From Rhodococcus sp. 06-235-1A (GTDB taxonomy: Bacteria; Actinomycetota; Actinomycetes; Mycobacteriales; Mycobacteriaceae), in NCBI RefSeq assembly GCF_002258785.1, contig NZ_NOYI01000024.1, positions 124,001 through 188,000 on the forward strand: 64,000 nt of DNA, read 5' to 3'. The position numbers and the translations under genes are program-made. This document shows, one piece after another, positions 43,148 to 52,386 of the stretch. The notes under the pieces were generated by a model. That model saw only the letters and a list, made by a program, of their open reading frames with translations, was not told the origin of the DNA and searched no databases. Each line of letters starts with the position of its first letter. Position 1 is the first letter of the stretch.

Positions 43148-43720
43148 CTACGAGCGTGGTGCCAGCCATCGACGTAGCCGGGCGGTGACGAACGGCATCA
43201 CCACGTAAACCATCAGCGGCGTGCACATCATCACCACCACAGCGGTGCGCACAGCCACGTTCAGGTCCGTCAGGTGCGGCGTGAGGACGATGTTGACGAG
43301 CAGGCTGACGGCGTAGAAGGCCACGCCGATCGACACTGCCTGCTTCCACCGCGGCGGCGGGCCACCGATCACCCGCACCGCGTCGGTGCGGTCGGACTGC
43401 GGCTCGAACCATCCCTCCACACCCGAAAGCCGATGCGTCACAACGTCGTCGGCAATCGGTCGGCCAGTGCCGAGCCAATCGCGTCGAGCATCCGAACGCA
43501 ACCATGCGTCGAGGTGGTCGTGGGTCTCGAATCGGTACACCACGTGATAGTCGTTCGACTCGCCGGAACCGCCCAGCCAACCACCACCGAGGAATCCGGG
43601 AGAGGTTCGGACCAGTTTCATCCCGCGGTCGGTCCAGTCCACGAAATCCGCTTCGTATCCCCGACGAACGCGTCGTGCGACCGAGGTCGTGACGTGATCG
43701 AGCGTGTCGGTCGTGGTCAT
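43148..43720 (-). CDS. Antibiotic-biosynthesis-monooxygenase-like protein with membrane tail
   Basis: 190 residues from ATG 43720 with AGGAGAGG upstream. The N-terminal ~110 residues are an ABM (dimeric alpha-beta barrel) fold (VARRVRRGYEADFVDW, NDYHVVYRFETHDHLDAWL). Two hydrophobic segments follow (SIGVAFYAVSLLVNIVL; VVMMCTPLMVYVVMPFV). This fusion recurs in actinobacteria; function unknown. Divergent from the Lrp gene. Confidence 0.8.
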   Translation of the reverse strand: MTTTDTLDHVTTSVARRVRRGYEADFVDWTDRGMKLVRTSPGFLGGGWLGGSGESNDYHVVYRFETHDHLDAWLRSDARRDWLGTGRPIADDVVTHRLSGVEGWFEPQSDRTDAVRVIGGPPPRWKQAVSIGVAFYAVSLLVNIVLTPHLTDLNVAVRTAVVVMMCTPLMVYVVMPFVTARLRRWLAPRS

Positions 43721-43889
43721 CCGGTACCTCTCCTGTGTGTTCGTCACGGATCGATGTGTTCTACACAGAGTGCAGGCACATGGACCTGCTTTCAAATCGC
43801 GGGCGCAATCGAAGAACGATGGCTCAGAGACGGAAACAATGTGACAATTCGTCCACGCAGGCCCTTCTCGAACAACCTGGAGTGGACGG

Positions 43890-44381
43890 ATGGCACAGAC
43901 CGAGTACCAGCTCGACGACGTGGACCGACGCATCGTCACCGAGCTCAGCCGCGACGGCCGTATGTCCATGCGTGCCTTGGCCGAGGCCACGCATATTTCC
44001 CGAGCGCACGCGTACGTGCGCGTCGATCGTCTTCTCGACGAAGGTGTCATCGAGGGGTTCACCGCGCGGATCGCATACGAGAAGGCCGGCTTCGGAGCGT
44101 CCGCGTACGTGGCGCTGTCCATCAGACAGGATTCCTGGCGCGCGGTCGCCGACGATCTGAGCACCTTCCCGTTCGTCGAACACGTCAGCCTCATGGGCGG
44201 CGACTTCGACGCACTCGTCCTGGTGCGAGCGCCCGACACCTCGGCCCTGCGCCATCTGGTGCTCGACAAGCTGCAGGGACTCGACGGGATACTGTCGACG
44301 CGAACCTGGCTGATCTTCGACGAGGCGATCGGCCCCGGCGCGCAGTGGACCGCAGAGACAACGAACGGGAGCAATCCATGA
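43890..44381 (+). CDS. Lrp/AsnC-family regulator
   Basis: 163 residues. N-terminal winged helix-turn-helix (YQLDDVDRRIVTELSRDGRM, ALAEATHISRAHAYVRVDRL), C-terminal RAM ligand domain (VEHVSLMGGDFDALVLVRAP). Its stop overlaps the FAD oxidoreductase start (ATGA). Linkage to a D-arginine-dehydrogenase-like gene suggests it responds to that amino acid or its product, like DauR-type control in Pseudomonas (a different family there). Confidence 0.88.
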   Translation: MAQTEYQLDDVDRRIVTELSRDGRMSMRALAEATHISRAHAYVRVDRLLDEGVIEGFTARIAYEKAGFGASAYVALSIRQDSWRAVADDLSTFPFVEHVSLMGGDFDALVLVRAPDTSALRHLVLDKLQGLDGILSTRTWLIFDEAIGPGAQWTAETTNGSNP

Positions 44382-45523
44382 CTACGTCCGAGCGCGAACA
44401 GAACTCCACCGACGTCATCGTGATCGGCGGCGGAATCGGGGGTGTCTCGCTCGGTTACGAACTCGCGAACGACCGACGCGTCACACTGCTCGAGCGCGAA
44501 GCGACACTGGCCTTCCACACCACCGGCCGCTCGGCCGCGCTGTTCCTGGAGACCTACGGCAACAGCACCATTCGCGCCCTGACAACAGCCAGCCGAGAAT
44601 TCCTGGTGCACCCGCCGGAGCACTTCCGATCCGAACTACTCACCTCGCGCCCCCTCCTGCAGTTCGCGTCCACCGGGCGCGGTGAGGCGCTCGAGAAAAC
44701 GTACGCAGACGTCAGCCGGCTGACGCCGGATGCCCAATTGGTCTCCCCTGCCGACGCGCGCACGTTCTTTCCTCCACTTCGCCCCGAACTGATCGATTGC
44801 GCTCTGTACGAGCCGCATTCGATGGAGGTCGACGTGCACGCACTGCACCAGGGCTTCGTGCGGGGACTGCGCGCACGGGGCGGACGAGTCCACACCGGAG
44901 CCGGGGTGAAGGCACTGAGGCGCGTCGACGGACTGTGGCACGTCCACACCACGGATGGGTCGACGCACAGTGCTCCCCTCGTCGTCGACGCAGCGGGCGC
45001 GTGGGCAGATGCCCTCGGGGCGATGGCGGGAGCCGAGCCCATCGGGCTCGTTCCGATGCGTCGGTCGGTGTTCATGGTCGGCGCACCCGACGACCTCGAC
45101 ACAGCGCACCTCGCGACATTGAGCGACATCGACGAGAAGTTCTACATCAAACCGGAAGGCGCGCAGCTCTTGTGCTCGCCTGCGGACGAGACGCCCACCG
45201 AGCCGAGCGACGCCCGCCCCGACGAGTTGGAGATCGCGCGGGCGTTCGACGACATCGCCGAGGCGACCACGTTGACCGGGCGGCATGTTCGATCGTCCTG
45301 GGCAGGCCTGCGCAGTTTCGTTCCCGATCGCACCCCGGTCGTCGGGTTCGACCCGAACATCGAGGGCTTCTTCTGGTGCGCCGGGCAGGGCGGGTACGGC
45401 ATTCAGACGTGCGCGGCGCTGGCCCGGGTCGGCGCGTCTCTGGTACGGCGGCAACCACTTCCGGTCGACGTCACCGACCGCGGACTCGACGACGCGGACC
45501 TGTCGCCCAGCCGCTTCGGGTGA
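44378..45523 (+). CDS. FAD-dependent D-amino-acid dehydrogenase, D-arginine dehydrogenase-like
   Basis: 381 residues from ATG 44378 (GGGAG upstream). DAO-family: FAD motif VIVIGGGIGGVSLGYELA, FHTTGRSAALFLETYG, then DVHALHQGFVRGLRARG, VDAAGAWADALGAMAG, and the C-terminal GFFWCAGQGGYGIQT and SWAGLRSFVPDRTPVVGFD. The pattern and length follow Pseudomonas DauA (D-arginine dehydrogenase) from end to end, including the ending DRGLDDADLSPSR. Would convert D-arginine (or D-lysine) to the 2-keto acid. Coupled to an Lrp regulator. Confidence 0.85.
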   Translation: MTTSEREQNSTDVIVIGGGIGGVSLGYELANDRRVTLLEREATLAFHTTGRSAALFLETYGNSTIRALTTASREFLVHPPEHFRSELLTSRPLLQFASTGRGEALEKTYADVSRLTPDAQLVSPADARTFFPPLRPELIDCALYEPHSMEVDVHALHQGFVRGLRARGGRVHTGAGVKALRRVDGLWHVHTTDGSTHSAPLVVDAAGAWADALGAMAGAEPIGLVPMRRSVFMVGAPDDLDTAHLATLSDIDEKFYIKPEGAQLLCSPADETPTEPSDARPDELEIARAFDDIAEATTLTGRHVRSSWAGLRSFVPDRTPVVGFDPNIEGFFWCAGQGGYGIQTCAALARVGASLVRRQPLPVDVTDRGLDDADLSPSRFG

Positions 45524-45524
45524 G

Positions 45525-45580
45525 AGGCGCTTCGCGCCACGTGCACGAAAACTCGACCCCTGCTACGAAGTTCCACTCAC
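45525..45580. repeat. Double-hairpin element (repeat B, copy 2, degenerate)
   Basis: Between convergent genes. GGCGC-TTC-GCGCC is followed by a worn version of the larger hairpin; the right side CTGCTACGAAGTTCC and the CACGTG junction match copy 1 at 28078-28132, while the left arm has drifted. Probable terminator. Confidence 0.5.
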
Positions 45581-45590
45581 AACGACACGC

Positions 45591-46211
45591 TCAGCCGGCC
45601 ACGACGCGGCGCAGATCCCGCAGCGTGGTTCGGTAGATGTCCACCAGGTCGGCGTCCTGCCCGGCGTCGATCCGTTCGGCCCAGTCGTCGAAGGTGATCC
45701 GCATGGCCATCCCGGCACCCTCGATCAGCAACCGTGCGTAAGAACGTGTTTCGTGGCCACCGAGCGCGGCGGCCACCGAATCGGTGACGCGGCACAGCGT
45801 CATGGCGTCGGTCGCGAAGGCAGCGGCCCGCAGGTGGTCGTCGCGCCCGATCAGCCGCCTAGTACGCAGCAGACGATCTCGCGCCTCGTCCGGTGCAGCG
45901 GAAAATCGTTCGACGGATCGCTCGTACAGTGCTTCGATCGCAGTGAGGGTGATGTCCTCGGGTGCCGTCGATGCCAGCCAGGCGTCGATGTCCAGCTCGA
46001 ACTCCGGGGCGAGGCCGAGAACCGATTCTTCCTTCGACGCAAAGCTACGAAAGAACGTACTGGGCGACACTCCTGCCCGGCGTGCGATTTGGTCCACCGT
46101 CGTGGTGGCGCAGCCCTGCGTCTCGAACAGATCGAGAGCAGCACGGGTGATCTCGAGGAGGGTTTCTCGGCGACGGCGCTCCCGCAGATCCGGTACTTGT
46201 TCGCTCATCAT
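45591..46211 (-). CDS. TetR-family repressor
   Basis: 206 residues. N-terminal helix-turn-helix TTVDQIARRAGVSPSTFFRS, then FASKEESVLGL; C-terminal ligand domain. The gene is divergent from a DHA2 drug exporter, with overlapping palindromes in the shared promoter, the standard arrangement of a local exporter repressor. Confidence 0.9.
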   Translation of the reverse strand: MMSEQVPDLRERRRRETLLEITRAALDLFETQGCATTTVDQIARRAGVSPSTFFRSFASKEESVLGLAPEFELDIDAWLASTAPEDITLTAIEALYERSVERFSAAPDEARDRLLRTRRLIGRDDHLRAAAFATDAMTLCRVTDSVAAALGGHETRSYARLLIEGAGMAMRITFDDWAERIDAGQDADLVDIYRTTLRDLRRVVAG

Positions 46212-46245
46212 CGTCCACCCATCGGCCGCTCCTACGCACTAACGG

Positions 46246-46286
46246 TGTCAACTTACCAGCAATGGTCAAGTTGACAGTAACTGTCA
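46246..46286. promoter_or_regulatory. Overlapping operator palindromes between tetR and the MFS gene
   Basis: Two nested inverted repeats share an arm: TGTCAACTT (46246-46254) with AAGTTGACA (46268-46276), and TGACAGT-A-ACTGTCA (46272-46286, perfect). The shared TTGACA (46271-46276) resembles a -35 box for the exporter, so repressor binding would block it. Both tetR and the exporter start within about 70 bases. Confidence 0.7.
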
Positions 46287-46354
46287 CAATGATTCAAGCT
46301 GTCTACATAGACGTCCGCTCCCACCTCGAGCCCACACGCGAAGGTTTTCGACAC

Positions 46355-47824
46355 ATGACCACATCCGAGACCGACCACGCTCCCGACGCGCAACTCGCGC
46401 CGGGCAGCAAGTTACTGATCGGCATCCTCGTCATCGCGGCGTTCGTCATGATCCTCAACGAAACGATCATGAGCGTGGCGCTACCCACCCTGATGGTCGA
46501 CCTCGACATCTCCGCGACGACGGCGCAGTGGCTCACCACCGGATTTCTGTTGACGATGGCGGTGGTCATTCCCATCACCGGCTTCCTGTTCCAGCGCTTC
46601 ACTCTGCGTCAGGTGTTCGTGGCGGCCATGACGCTGTTCACCGTCGGCACTCTGTTCGCTGCCTCCGCTCCGGGCTTCGAGTTGCTCCTGCTCGGGCGCG
46701 TTACCCAGGCCAGCGGCACGGCGATCATGTTGCCGCTGTTGATGACAACGGTGCTCACCGTGGTTCCGGCGCACAAGCGCGGCGCAATGATGGGGGTGAT
46801 CTCCATCGTCATCGCTGTTGCACCCGCGATCGGTCCGACGATCTCGGGGATCATCCTCGATTCGCTCGACTGGCGTTGGATGTTCTGGCTCGTCCTACCG
46901 ATCGCACTCGTCGCGTTCGCTATCGGGACCGCTCTGGTGAAGAACGTGACCCAAACCAGTCGGCCGTCGTTCGATCCCGCGTCGGTCGTGTTGTCCGCGT
47001 TGGCTTTCGGCGGCATCGTCTACGGTCTGAGCAGCCTGGGCCACTCGGCCGAGGAGTCCGTGATGCCGGTATGGCTGCCGATGGTCGTCGGTGCCGTCGC
47101 CCTCGTGGTGTTCGTCCTCCGGCAGATCTCGCGTCAGGAGCGCGGCGGCGCACTGCTGGATATGCGTCCGTTCCGCACTCCCACCTTCAGCATCGGACTC
47201 GGCATGATCGCGATTTCGATGATGGCCCTGTTCGGCGCATTGATCCTGCTGCCGATGTATCTGCAGAACGTCCGCGGCCTCGATACTCTCGACACCGGAC
47301 TGATGCTGCTCCCCGGCGGACTGCTGATGGGTTTGCTCGCCCCGTTCGTCGGACGCATCTTCGATCGAATCGGGCCGCGTCCGTTGGTCATTCCCGGTGC
47401 CGTCGTGGTGAGCGCTGCACTGTGGTCGATGACAGTGCTGGACGCGCAGACCGCACTGCCGATCGTGATCGGTATCCACATGTTGCTCTCGGCGGGTCTC
47501 GCTCTCATCATGACGCCGCTCATGACTTCGTCGCTGGGATCACTACCCACTCAGCTGTATTCGCACGGTAGTGCAATCTTCAGTACGGTTCAGCAGTTGG
47601 CCGGTGCTGCCGGTACCGCACTGTTCGTCACCGTGATGTCCACCACCGCAGCCGCCCGCATCGACGACGGCGCAACGGCTGTGGTCGGCTCCGAGGCCGG
47701 TATCCACACCGCATTCCTCTGCGGCGGGGCCGTGTCACTGGTGGCAGTGGCCGCGTCGTTCTTCATCCGCGCCCCGGCTCGTCGTGACCAGGATGAGCCA
47801 ACCCCGGTCCAGCCGGTGCACTGA
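46355..47824 (+). CDS. DHA2-family MFS multidrug exporter
   Basis: About 489 residues from ATG 46355; ATG 46262 in the same frame would start inside the operator. Fourteen hydrophobic segments. Family signs: LNETIMSVALPTLMVDLDIS, TTAQWLTTGFLLTMAVVIP, and the motif-C helix ISIVIAVAPAIGPTISGIIL of drug/proton antiporters. Controlled by the divergent TetR protein. Its stop is one base from the convergent E1 stop, so no terminator separates them. Confidence 0.9.
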   Translation: MTTSETDHAPDAQLAPGSKLLIGILVIAAFVMILNETIMSVALPTLMVDLDISATTAQWLTTGFLLTMAVVIPITGFLFQRFTLRQVFVAAMTLFTVGTLFAASAPGFELLLLGRVTQASGTAIMLPLLMTTVLTVVPAHKRGAMMGVISIVIAVAPAIGPTISGIILDSLDWRWMFWLVLPIALVAFAIGTALVKNVTQTSRPSFDPASVVLSALAFGGIVYGLSSLGHSAEESVMPVWLPMVVGAVALVVFVLRQISRQERGGALLDMRPFRTPTFSIGLGMIAISMMALFGALILLPMYLQNVRGLDTLDTGLMLLPGGLLMGLLAPFVGRIFDRIGPRPLVIPGAVVVSAALWSMTVLDAQTALPIVIGIHMLLSAGLALIMTPLMTSSLGSLPTQLYSHGSAIFSTVQQLAGAAGTALFVTVMSTTAAARIDDGATAVVGSEAGIHTAFLCGGAVSLVAVAASFFIRAPARRDQDEPTPVQPVH

Positions 47825-47825
47825 G

Positions 47826-49973
47826 TCACCCGGTTTCGACCATCTCCACAGCCGCAGAGACGATCTCGTCCTCCGAGAGGAGGACGAGATCGGCGGCACC
47901 GCCGAGCGGGACGAACGAGTTCTTGCTCGTGACCCTGCCGATGGCACCGTCGTAGCCGCCCTCGACCAGAACGGTCACGACGCCCTCGCCGACTCCCCCG
48001 TCGTGTCGGGTCTCGTCGGCGACCAGCACTCGATCGAAGTGCGCGAGCCGGTGCAACAGGTCCTCGGCAGGTAGCGGAACAATCCAGCGTAGGTCCACGA
48101 CCGTCACCGCAATCCCGCGCCCGCGCAACGTGGATGTGGCGCGTCTGCTCATCACGACGCCGTTGCCGAACGTGACGATTGCAAGATCACCGCCGTCCCC
48201 ATGAAGCCCGACGGTGCCGAACGGGGCCTCCGAATCGTCGACGCATCGCAAAGCCCCATCGCCGTCGTGCAGATCGACTCGGTGGTAGAGCGCGATCGGC
48301 TCCAAGAAGACGCACACTCGCCCCTCCTCGACAGCCAGTGCCACAGAGGTTCTCAGGAGGCCGGCGGCCTCGGCCGCCGAACTCGGAACCGCTACCACGA
48401 TGCCCGGGATGTCGCGCAGAACGGCGACCGCGTTGTCGTTGTGGAAGTGCCCGCCGAAACCGCGTTGATAGGCCAAGCCGGCGACGCGCACCACCATCCC
48501 ATTGGTGAACTGCGCATCGGAGAAGAACTTCAGCGACGCGGCCTCCCCGCGCAGCTGATCCTCGGCATTGTGCAGGTACGCCAGATACTGAATCTCGGGT
48601 ATCGGAACGAAACCAGCGAGCGCAGCACCCAGGGCGGTGCCGAGCACGGTCTGCTCGTCGAGCAGAGTGTCGAAAACTCGTGCTGCCCCGAACTTCTTGC
48701 GCAAGCCCTTCGTAACGCCGTAGACGCCGCCTTTGACGGCCACATCCTCGCCGAACACGAGGACGTCGGGTCGCGCAGTCATGATGTCGGTGAGAGTTCG
48801 GTTGATCATCGCGGCGAGTGTGAGACGCTGCTCGCTGGGTGCACCGCGCAGACCGGTCTCGGTGGCGGCCACAGCGATAGGTCGTCGTTCGGTGAGCGGG
48901 GCCATCACCGCGTCCGCGGTGGCGAGACGCGACGACGCCCCGGAGCGCAGCGAGTCGACCGTCGCCTCGGCCTCGCCCATGACGGTCTCGCGCATCGCTC
49001 GGTAGCGGGCCTCGACATCGGCTGCCGAGAGAACACCGGCCCCGATCAGCACACGTGCGCTCGCCAGCAACGGATCTCGCGCATAGTCGCCGACAATGTC
49101 TGTGCTCGAACGGTAGGCGAGTTCGGCATCCGATCCGGCGTGGCCCATCAATCGCACCGTCTCCAGGTGGAGGACCACCGGACGGCGCCGATGACGCACC
49201 GTTGCAACCGCAGCGTCGATGGTGCGCATCAGTGCGACCGGATCATCGCCGTCGGCCCGCACGTACTCGATCGACGGAAATCGGCTGAGCGACTGCGCAA
49301 TCCAGCCCCGCGGCGATCGGGTACTGATGCCGATGCCGTTATCCTCGCAGACGAACAGGATCGGCATCGGAACGGACTGGTGCGCGCAGTAGGCAGCCGA
49401 GTTGAGCGCACCCACCGTCGTCGAATGGTTGGCCGAGGCGTCGCCGAAGCTGCACACCACGATGGCGTCCTCAGGCCACGGAGTTCGATGTCGGAGCGCC
49501 TTCGCCCGGCCGAGCGCGAACGCCAGACCGACCGCGCGCGGAACCTGGGAACCGATGGTCGACGTCTGCGGGACGATCCCCAGGTCGACGTGCCCGAACA
49601 CCTTGTGGCGGCCACCGGAGATGGGGTCCCGGGTCGAGGCGACCAGACTTGCCAACACGTTCCGGATCGGCGTCGAATCCGAACGCTGTTGTGCACGTGC
49701 CGCATAGAATCCGCCGGATCGGTAGTGCAGCAGTGCCGGGTCGGTGACCTCGGTCGCGGCCCCGACGGCAGCATTGGCTTCGTGCCCGGACGAGCCGATG
49801 GTGTAGTAACCGAAGCCCGCGGACTGCAACCAGCGAGCAGCGAAATCGAGATGCCGACTGGCGAGTTGCGCGTCGAAGTACCGGATCAGTCGCTGCGGTT
49901 CAGCGACGACCGACCCACTGAGCCCGATCGAACGAACCTGCTGCAGGAAGTACTCGTCGATCGCTTCGGCCAC
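47826..49973 (-). CDS. Fused alpha/beta E1 component of a 2-oxoacid dehydrogenase
   Basis: 715 residues: an alpha-like half (TPP motif GDASANHSTTVGALN ending in FVCEDNGIGIS) joined to a beta-like half (VFGEDVAVKGGVYGVTKGLR; RVFDTLLDEQTVLGTALGAA). Separate alpha and beta genes for the same type of enzyme lie just upstream with E2, so this is an extra E1 that could use the same E2. Substrate may differ from branched-chain keto acids. The GTG/ATG start at 49973 follows the E2 stop by 52 bases. Confidence 0.87.
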   Translation of the reverse strand: MAEAIDEYFLQQVRSIGLSGSVVAEPQRLIRYFDAQLASRHLDFAARWLQSAGFGYYTIGSSGHEANAAVGAATEVTDPALLHYRSGGFYAARAQQRSDSTPIRNVLASLVASTRDPISGGRHKVFGHVDLGIVPQTSTIGSQVPRAVGLAFALGRAKALRHRTPWPEDAIVVCSFGDASANHSTTVGALNSAAYCAHQSVPMPILFVCEDNGIGISTRSPRGWIAQSLSRFPSIEYVRADGDDPVALMRTIDAAVATVRHRRRPVVLHLETVRLMGHAGSDAELAYRSSTDIVGDYARDPLLASARVLIGAGVLSAADVEARYRAMRETVMGEAEATVDSLRSGASSRLATADAVMAPLTERRPIAVAATETGLRGAPSEQRLTLAAMINRTLTDIMTARPDVLVFGEDVAVKGGVYGVTKGLRKKFGAARVFDTLLDEQTVLGTALGAALAGFVPIPEIQYLAYLHNAEDQLRGEAASLKFFSDAQFTNGMVVRVAGLAYQRGFGGHFHNDNAVAVLRDIPGIVVAVPSSAAEAAGLLRTSVALAVEEGRVCVFLEPIALYHRVDLHDGDGALRCVDDSEAPFGTVGLHGDGGDLAIVTFGNGVVMSRRATSTLRGRGIAVTVVDLRWIVPLPAEDLLHRLAHFDRVLVADETRHDGGVGEGVVTVLVEGGYDGAIGRVTSKNSFVPLGGAADLVLLSEDEIVSAAVEMVETG

Positions 49974-50025
49974 ACTCGCACCCTTGTCTCCATCGAGCAG
50001 TCTCCATCGAGCCGAGCTGCGTAGA

Positions 50026-51333
50026 TCAGCTCAGAGCGATCATATCCACCGGAGTGCTCAACAACCGGCCGACGAGCGCGAGGAACTGCGATCCCTGCTG
50101 GCCGTCGACGAGGCGATGATCGAACGACAGCGACAGCGTCGTCACGGACCGTAGAGCGATTGCGCCCTCGTGCTCCCAGGGCATGCGGCGGATCGAACCG
50201 AAGCACAGGATGGCCGCTTCGCCGGGGTTGAGGATCGGCGTGCCTGCATCGACTCCGAACACTCCGACGTTGGTGATCGTGATGGTGCCGTCGGCGAGGT
50301 CGGCCGAACTGCTCTTGCCTTCCTTCGCGGTACGCGTCAGATCGGCCAGCGCACGCGCGATGTCCACCAGTGAGAGTTCGTGCGCGTCCTTGATGTTCGG
50401 CACCATCAGGCCGCGCGGGGTCGCCGCGGCGATGCCGAGGTTGACGTAGTGCTTGGTGACGATCTCCTGAGCCGCCTCGTCCCAGGACGAGTTGAGCGAC
50501 GGATTCGATTTCAGTGCAACGAGAACTGCCTTGGACACCAGCGCCAGCGGAGTCAGCCGTACATCCGCGAAGTGGGCCGAGGACCGGAGGGATTCCAGCA
50601 GAGTCAGGGTGTCGGTGACGTCCACGGTCACGAATTCGGTGACGTGCGGGGCGGTGAATGCACTGCGCACCATCGCATCCGCGGTGTGTTTGCGGACTCC
50701 CTTGATCGGGGTCCGTTCTTCGCGGCCGGTCCGTTGCGGGATCCGCATCTCTGCCGGGTCCTCACCCTCCAGGTAGGTCTCGACGTCTTCACGCGTGACG
50801 TCACCACGGCTTCCCGTTGCGGGCACCTCTGCCAGGTCGACAGCGTTGTCCTTGGCGATCTTTCGCACCGGCGGTGTGGCCAACGGCTTACCGTTCTGCC
50901 CGCTCGATGCCGCAGTCACCGGAGCGGTTCCCCGACCGCCGCGTCGACTGGATCCTTCCTTGGCCACTCCGTATCCGACGAGAACCGGGACGCGCTCCTC
51001 ACTGTCCTCGACCGGGCTCGCGTCATCCACCTCGGTGGCGAGCTCGGGGGCAGCCGCGTCGTCCTCGCTGTTCCCGTCCTCACTGCTCCCATCGACGCGG
51101 ATATCGATGATCGGAACTCCGACCTCGACGGTGTCGCCTTCCGACACATGAAGTGCAGCAACGACACCCGCGAACGGCGACGGCAGCTCGACGGCAGCCT
51201 TGGCCGTTTCGACCTCGGCGATGTTCTGATTGAGCTCGATCGTGTCACCGACGGCGACGAGCCAGGTCAGAAGATCGGCCTCGGTGAGGCCTTCCCCGAG
51301 GTCGGGCAATGGAAAGCTCTTGATGGTGGGCAT
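50026..51333 (-). CDS. bkdC: Dihydrolipoamide acyltransferase E2 (branched-chain type)
   Basis: 435 residues. One lipoyl domain (lipoyl Lys in AEVETAKAAVELPSP), an acidic linker, a peripheral-subunit-binding domain (PPVRKIAKDNAVDLAEVPAT), and a catalytic acyltransferase domain with the active His/Asp motif DHRLVDGQQG. Forms the core of the complex with the E1 products upstream. No E3 gene is in the operon; E3 (Lpd) is usually elsewhere in actinobacteria. Confidence 0.92.
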   Translation of the reverse strand: MPTIKSFPLPDLGEGLTEADLLTWLVAVGDTIELNQNIAEVETAKAAVELPSPFAGVVAALHVSEGDTVEVGVPIIDIRVDGSSEDGNSEDDAAAPELATEVDDASPVEDSEERVPVLVGYGVAKEGSSRRGGRGTAPVTAASSGQNGKPLATPPVRKIAKDNAVDLAEVPATGSRGDVTREDVETYLEGEDPAEMRIPQRTGREERTPIKGVRKHTADAMVRSAFTAPHVTEFVTVDVTDTLTLLESLRSSAHFADVRLTPLALVSKAVLVALKSNPSLNSSWDEAAQEIVTKHYVNLGIAAATPRGLMVPNIKDAHELSLVDIARALADLTRTAKEGKSSSADLADGTITITNVGVFGVDAGTPILNPGEAAILCFGSIRRMPWEHEGAIALRSVTTLSLSFDHRLVDGQQGSQFLALVGRLLSTPVDMIALS

Positions 51334-51381
51334 CGTCGAATCCTGTTCGTTACGTGGCGGGCTCGGTCGGTGAGCGCGAGG

Positions 51382-52386
51382 TCAGTGGGAGCGACAGCGG
51401 TCGACGGCGTCGAGGATCCGGTCGACGTCGGGGAGGTAGAACTTCTCGAGCTTCGAGGCGGGGTACGGGGTCCCGAACCCGCCGACACGTAGCACCGGTG
51501 CCTCGAGATTGTAGAAGCAGCGTTCGGATACCCGTGCAGCGATCTCGGAGCCGAGCCCCATGAACACCGGAGCCTCGTGTGTGACGACCAGTCGCCCGGT
51601 CTTGCGTACCGAGTCCTCGATGGTCTCGAAGTCGATCGGGGACAGCGAGCGCAGATCGATGACCTCTATCGAGATTCCCTCGTGAGCAGCCACTTCGGCG
51701 GCCTTGCGGGCGGTGGAGACCAGCGGCCCGTAGGCGATGAGGGTGACGTCGGTGCCCTCGGTGACCACCCGCGCCCGATGCAGGGGGTAGGACGCGTCGA
51801 GCTCGGTCTCGCCCAGATCGATCGGGCTCTTCTCCCAGTACCGACGCTTCGGCTCGAAGAACAGCACCGGGTCGTCACTTGCGATGGCCTGCTGAATCAT
51901 CGAGTAGCCGTCGGCCGCGTTGCTGCAGGTGACCACGCGAAGGCCTGCGGTCTGTGCGAAATACCCTTCGGGAGATTCGGAATGATGCTCCACGGCACCG
52001 ATTCCGCCGCCGTAGGGCACGCGGATGGTCATCGGAATCTTGACGTTGCCACTGGTGCGGTAGTGCAGCTTGGCCACCTGCGAGACGATCTGGTCGAACG
52101 CCGGATAGATGAAACCGTCGAACTGAATCTCGCACACCGGCCGAAATCCTCGCATCGCGAGACCGACTGCGGTGCCGATGATTCCCGATTCCGCCAGCGG
52201 CATGTCGAGTACTCGACCGGGACCGAAGTCCTTCTGCAGGCCGTCGGTGATGCGGAAGACACCGCCGAGCTTGCCGATGTCCTCGCCCATCAGCAGGACC
52301 TTCGGGTCGTTCTCCATCGCTCGCCGCAGACCTGCATTGATGGCCTTGCCCAACGGAAGACTGGTGGGCCGTTCCAGGGTGGTCAT
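51382..52386 (-). CDS. bkdB: Branched-chain 2-oxoacid dehydrogenase E1 beta
   Basis: 334 residues from ATG 52386, overlapping the E1 alpha stop (ATGA). Transketolase-like pyrimidine domain: VLLMGEDIGKLGGVFRITDG, DMPLAESGIIGTAVGLAM, FDGFIYPAFDQIVSQVAKL, RVPYGGGIGAVEHHSESPE with the His pair; C-terminal domain with LRVGGFGTPYPASKLEKFYL. Confidence 0.93.
   Translation of the reverse strand: MTTLERPTSLPLGKAINAGLRRAMENDPKVLLMGEDIGKLGGVFRITDGLQKDFGPGRVLDMPLAESGIIGTAVGLAMRGFRPVCEIQFDGFIYPAFDQIVSQVAKLHYRTSGNVKIPMTIRVPYGGGIGAVEHHSESPEGYFAQTAGLRVVTCSNAADGYSMIQQAIASDDPVLFFEPKRRYWEKSPIDLGETELDASYPLHRARVVTEGTDVTLIAYGPLVSTARKAAEVAAHEGISIEVIDLRSLSPIDFETIEDSVRKTGRLVVTHEAPVFMGLGSEIAARVSERCFYNLEAPVLRVGGFGTPYPASKLEKFYLPDVDRILDAVDRCRSH

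Noticed and set aside
45524..45590. Cre-loxP-like or attachment site because of the hairpins
   Set aside because: No integrase, tRNA or second flanking copy; the position between convergent genes fits a terminator.
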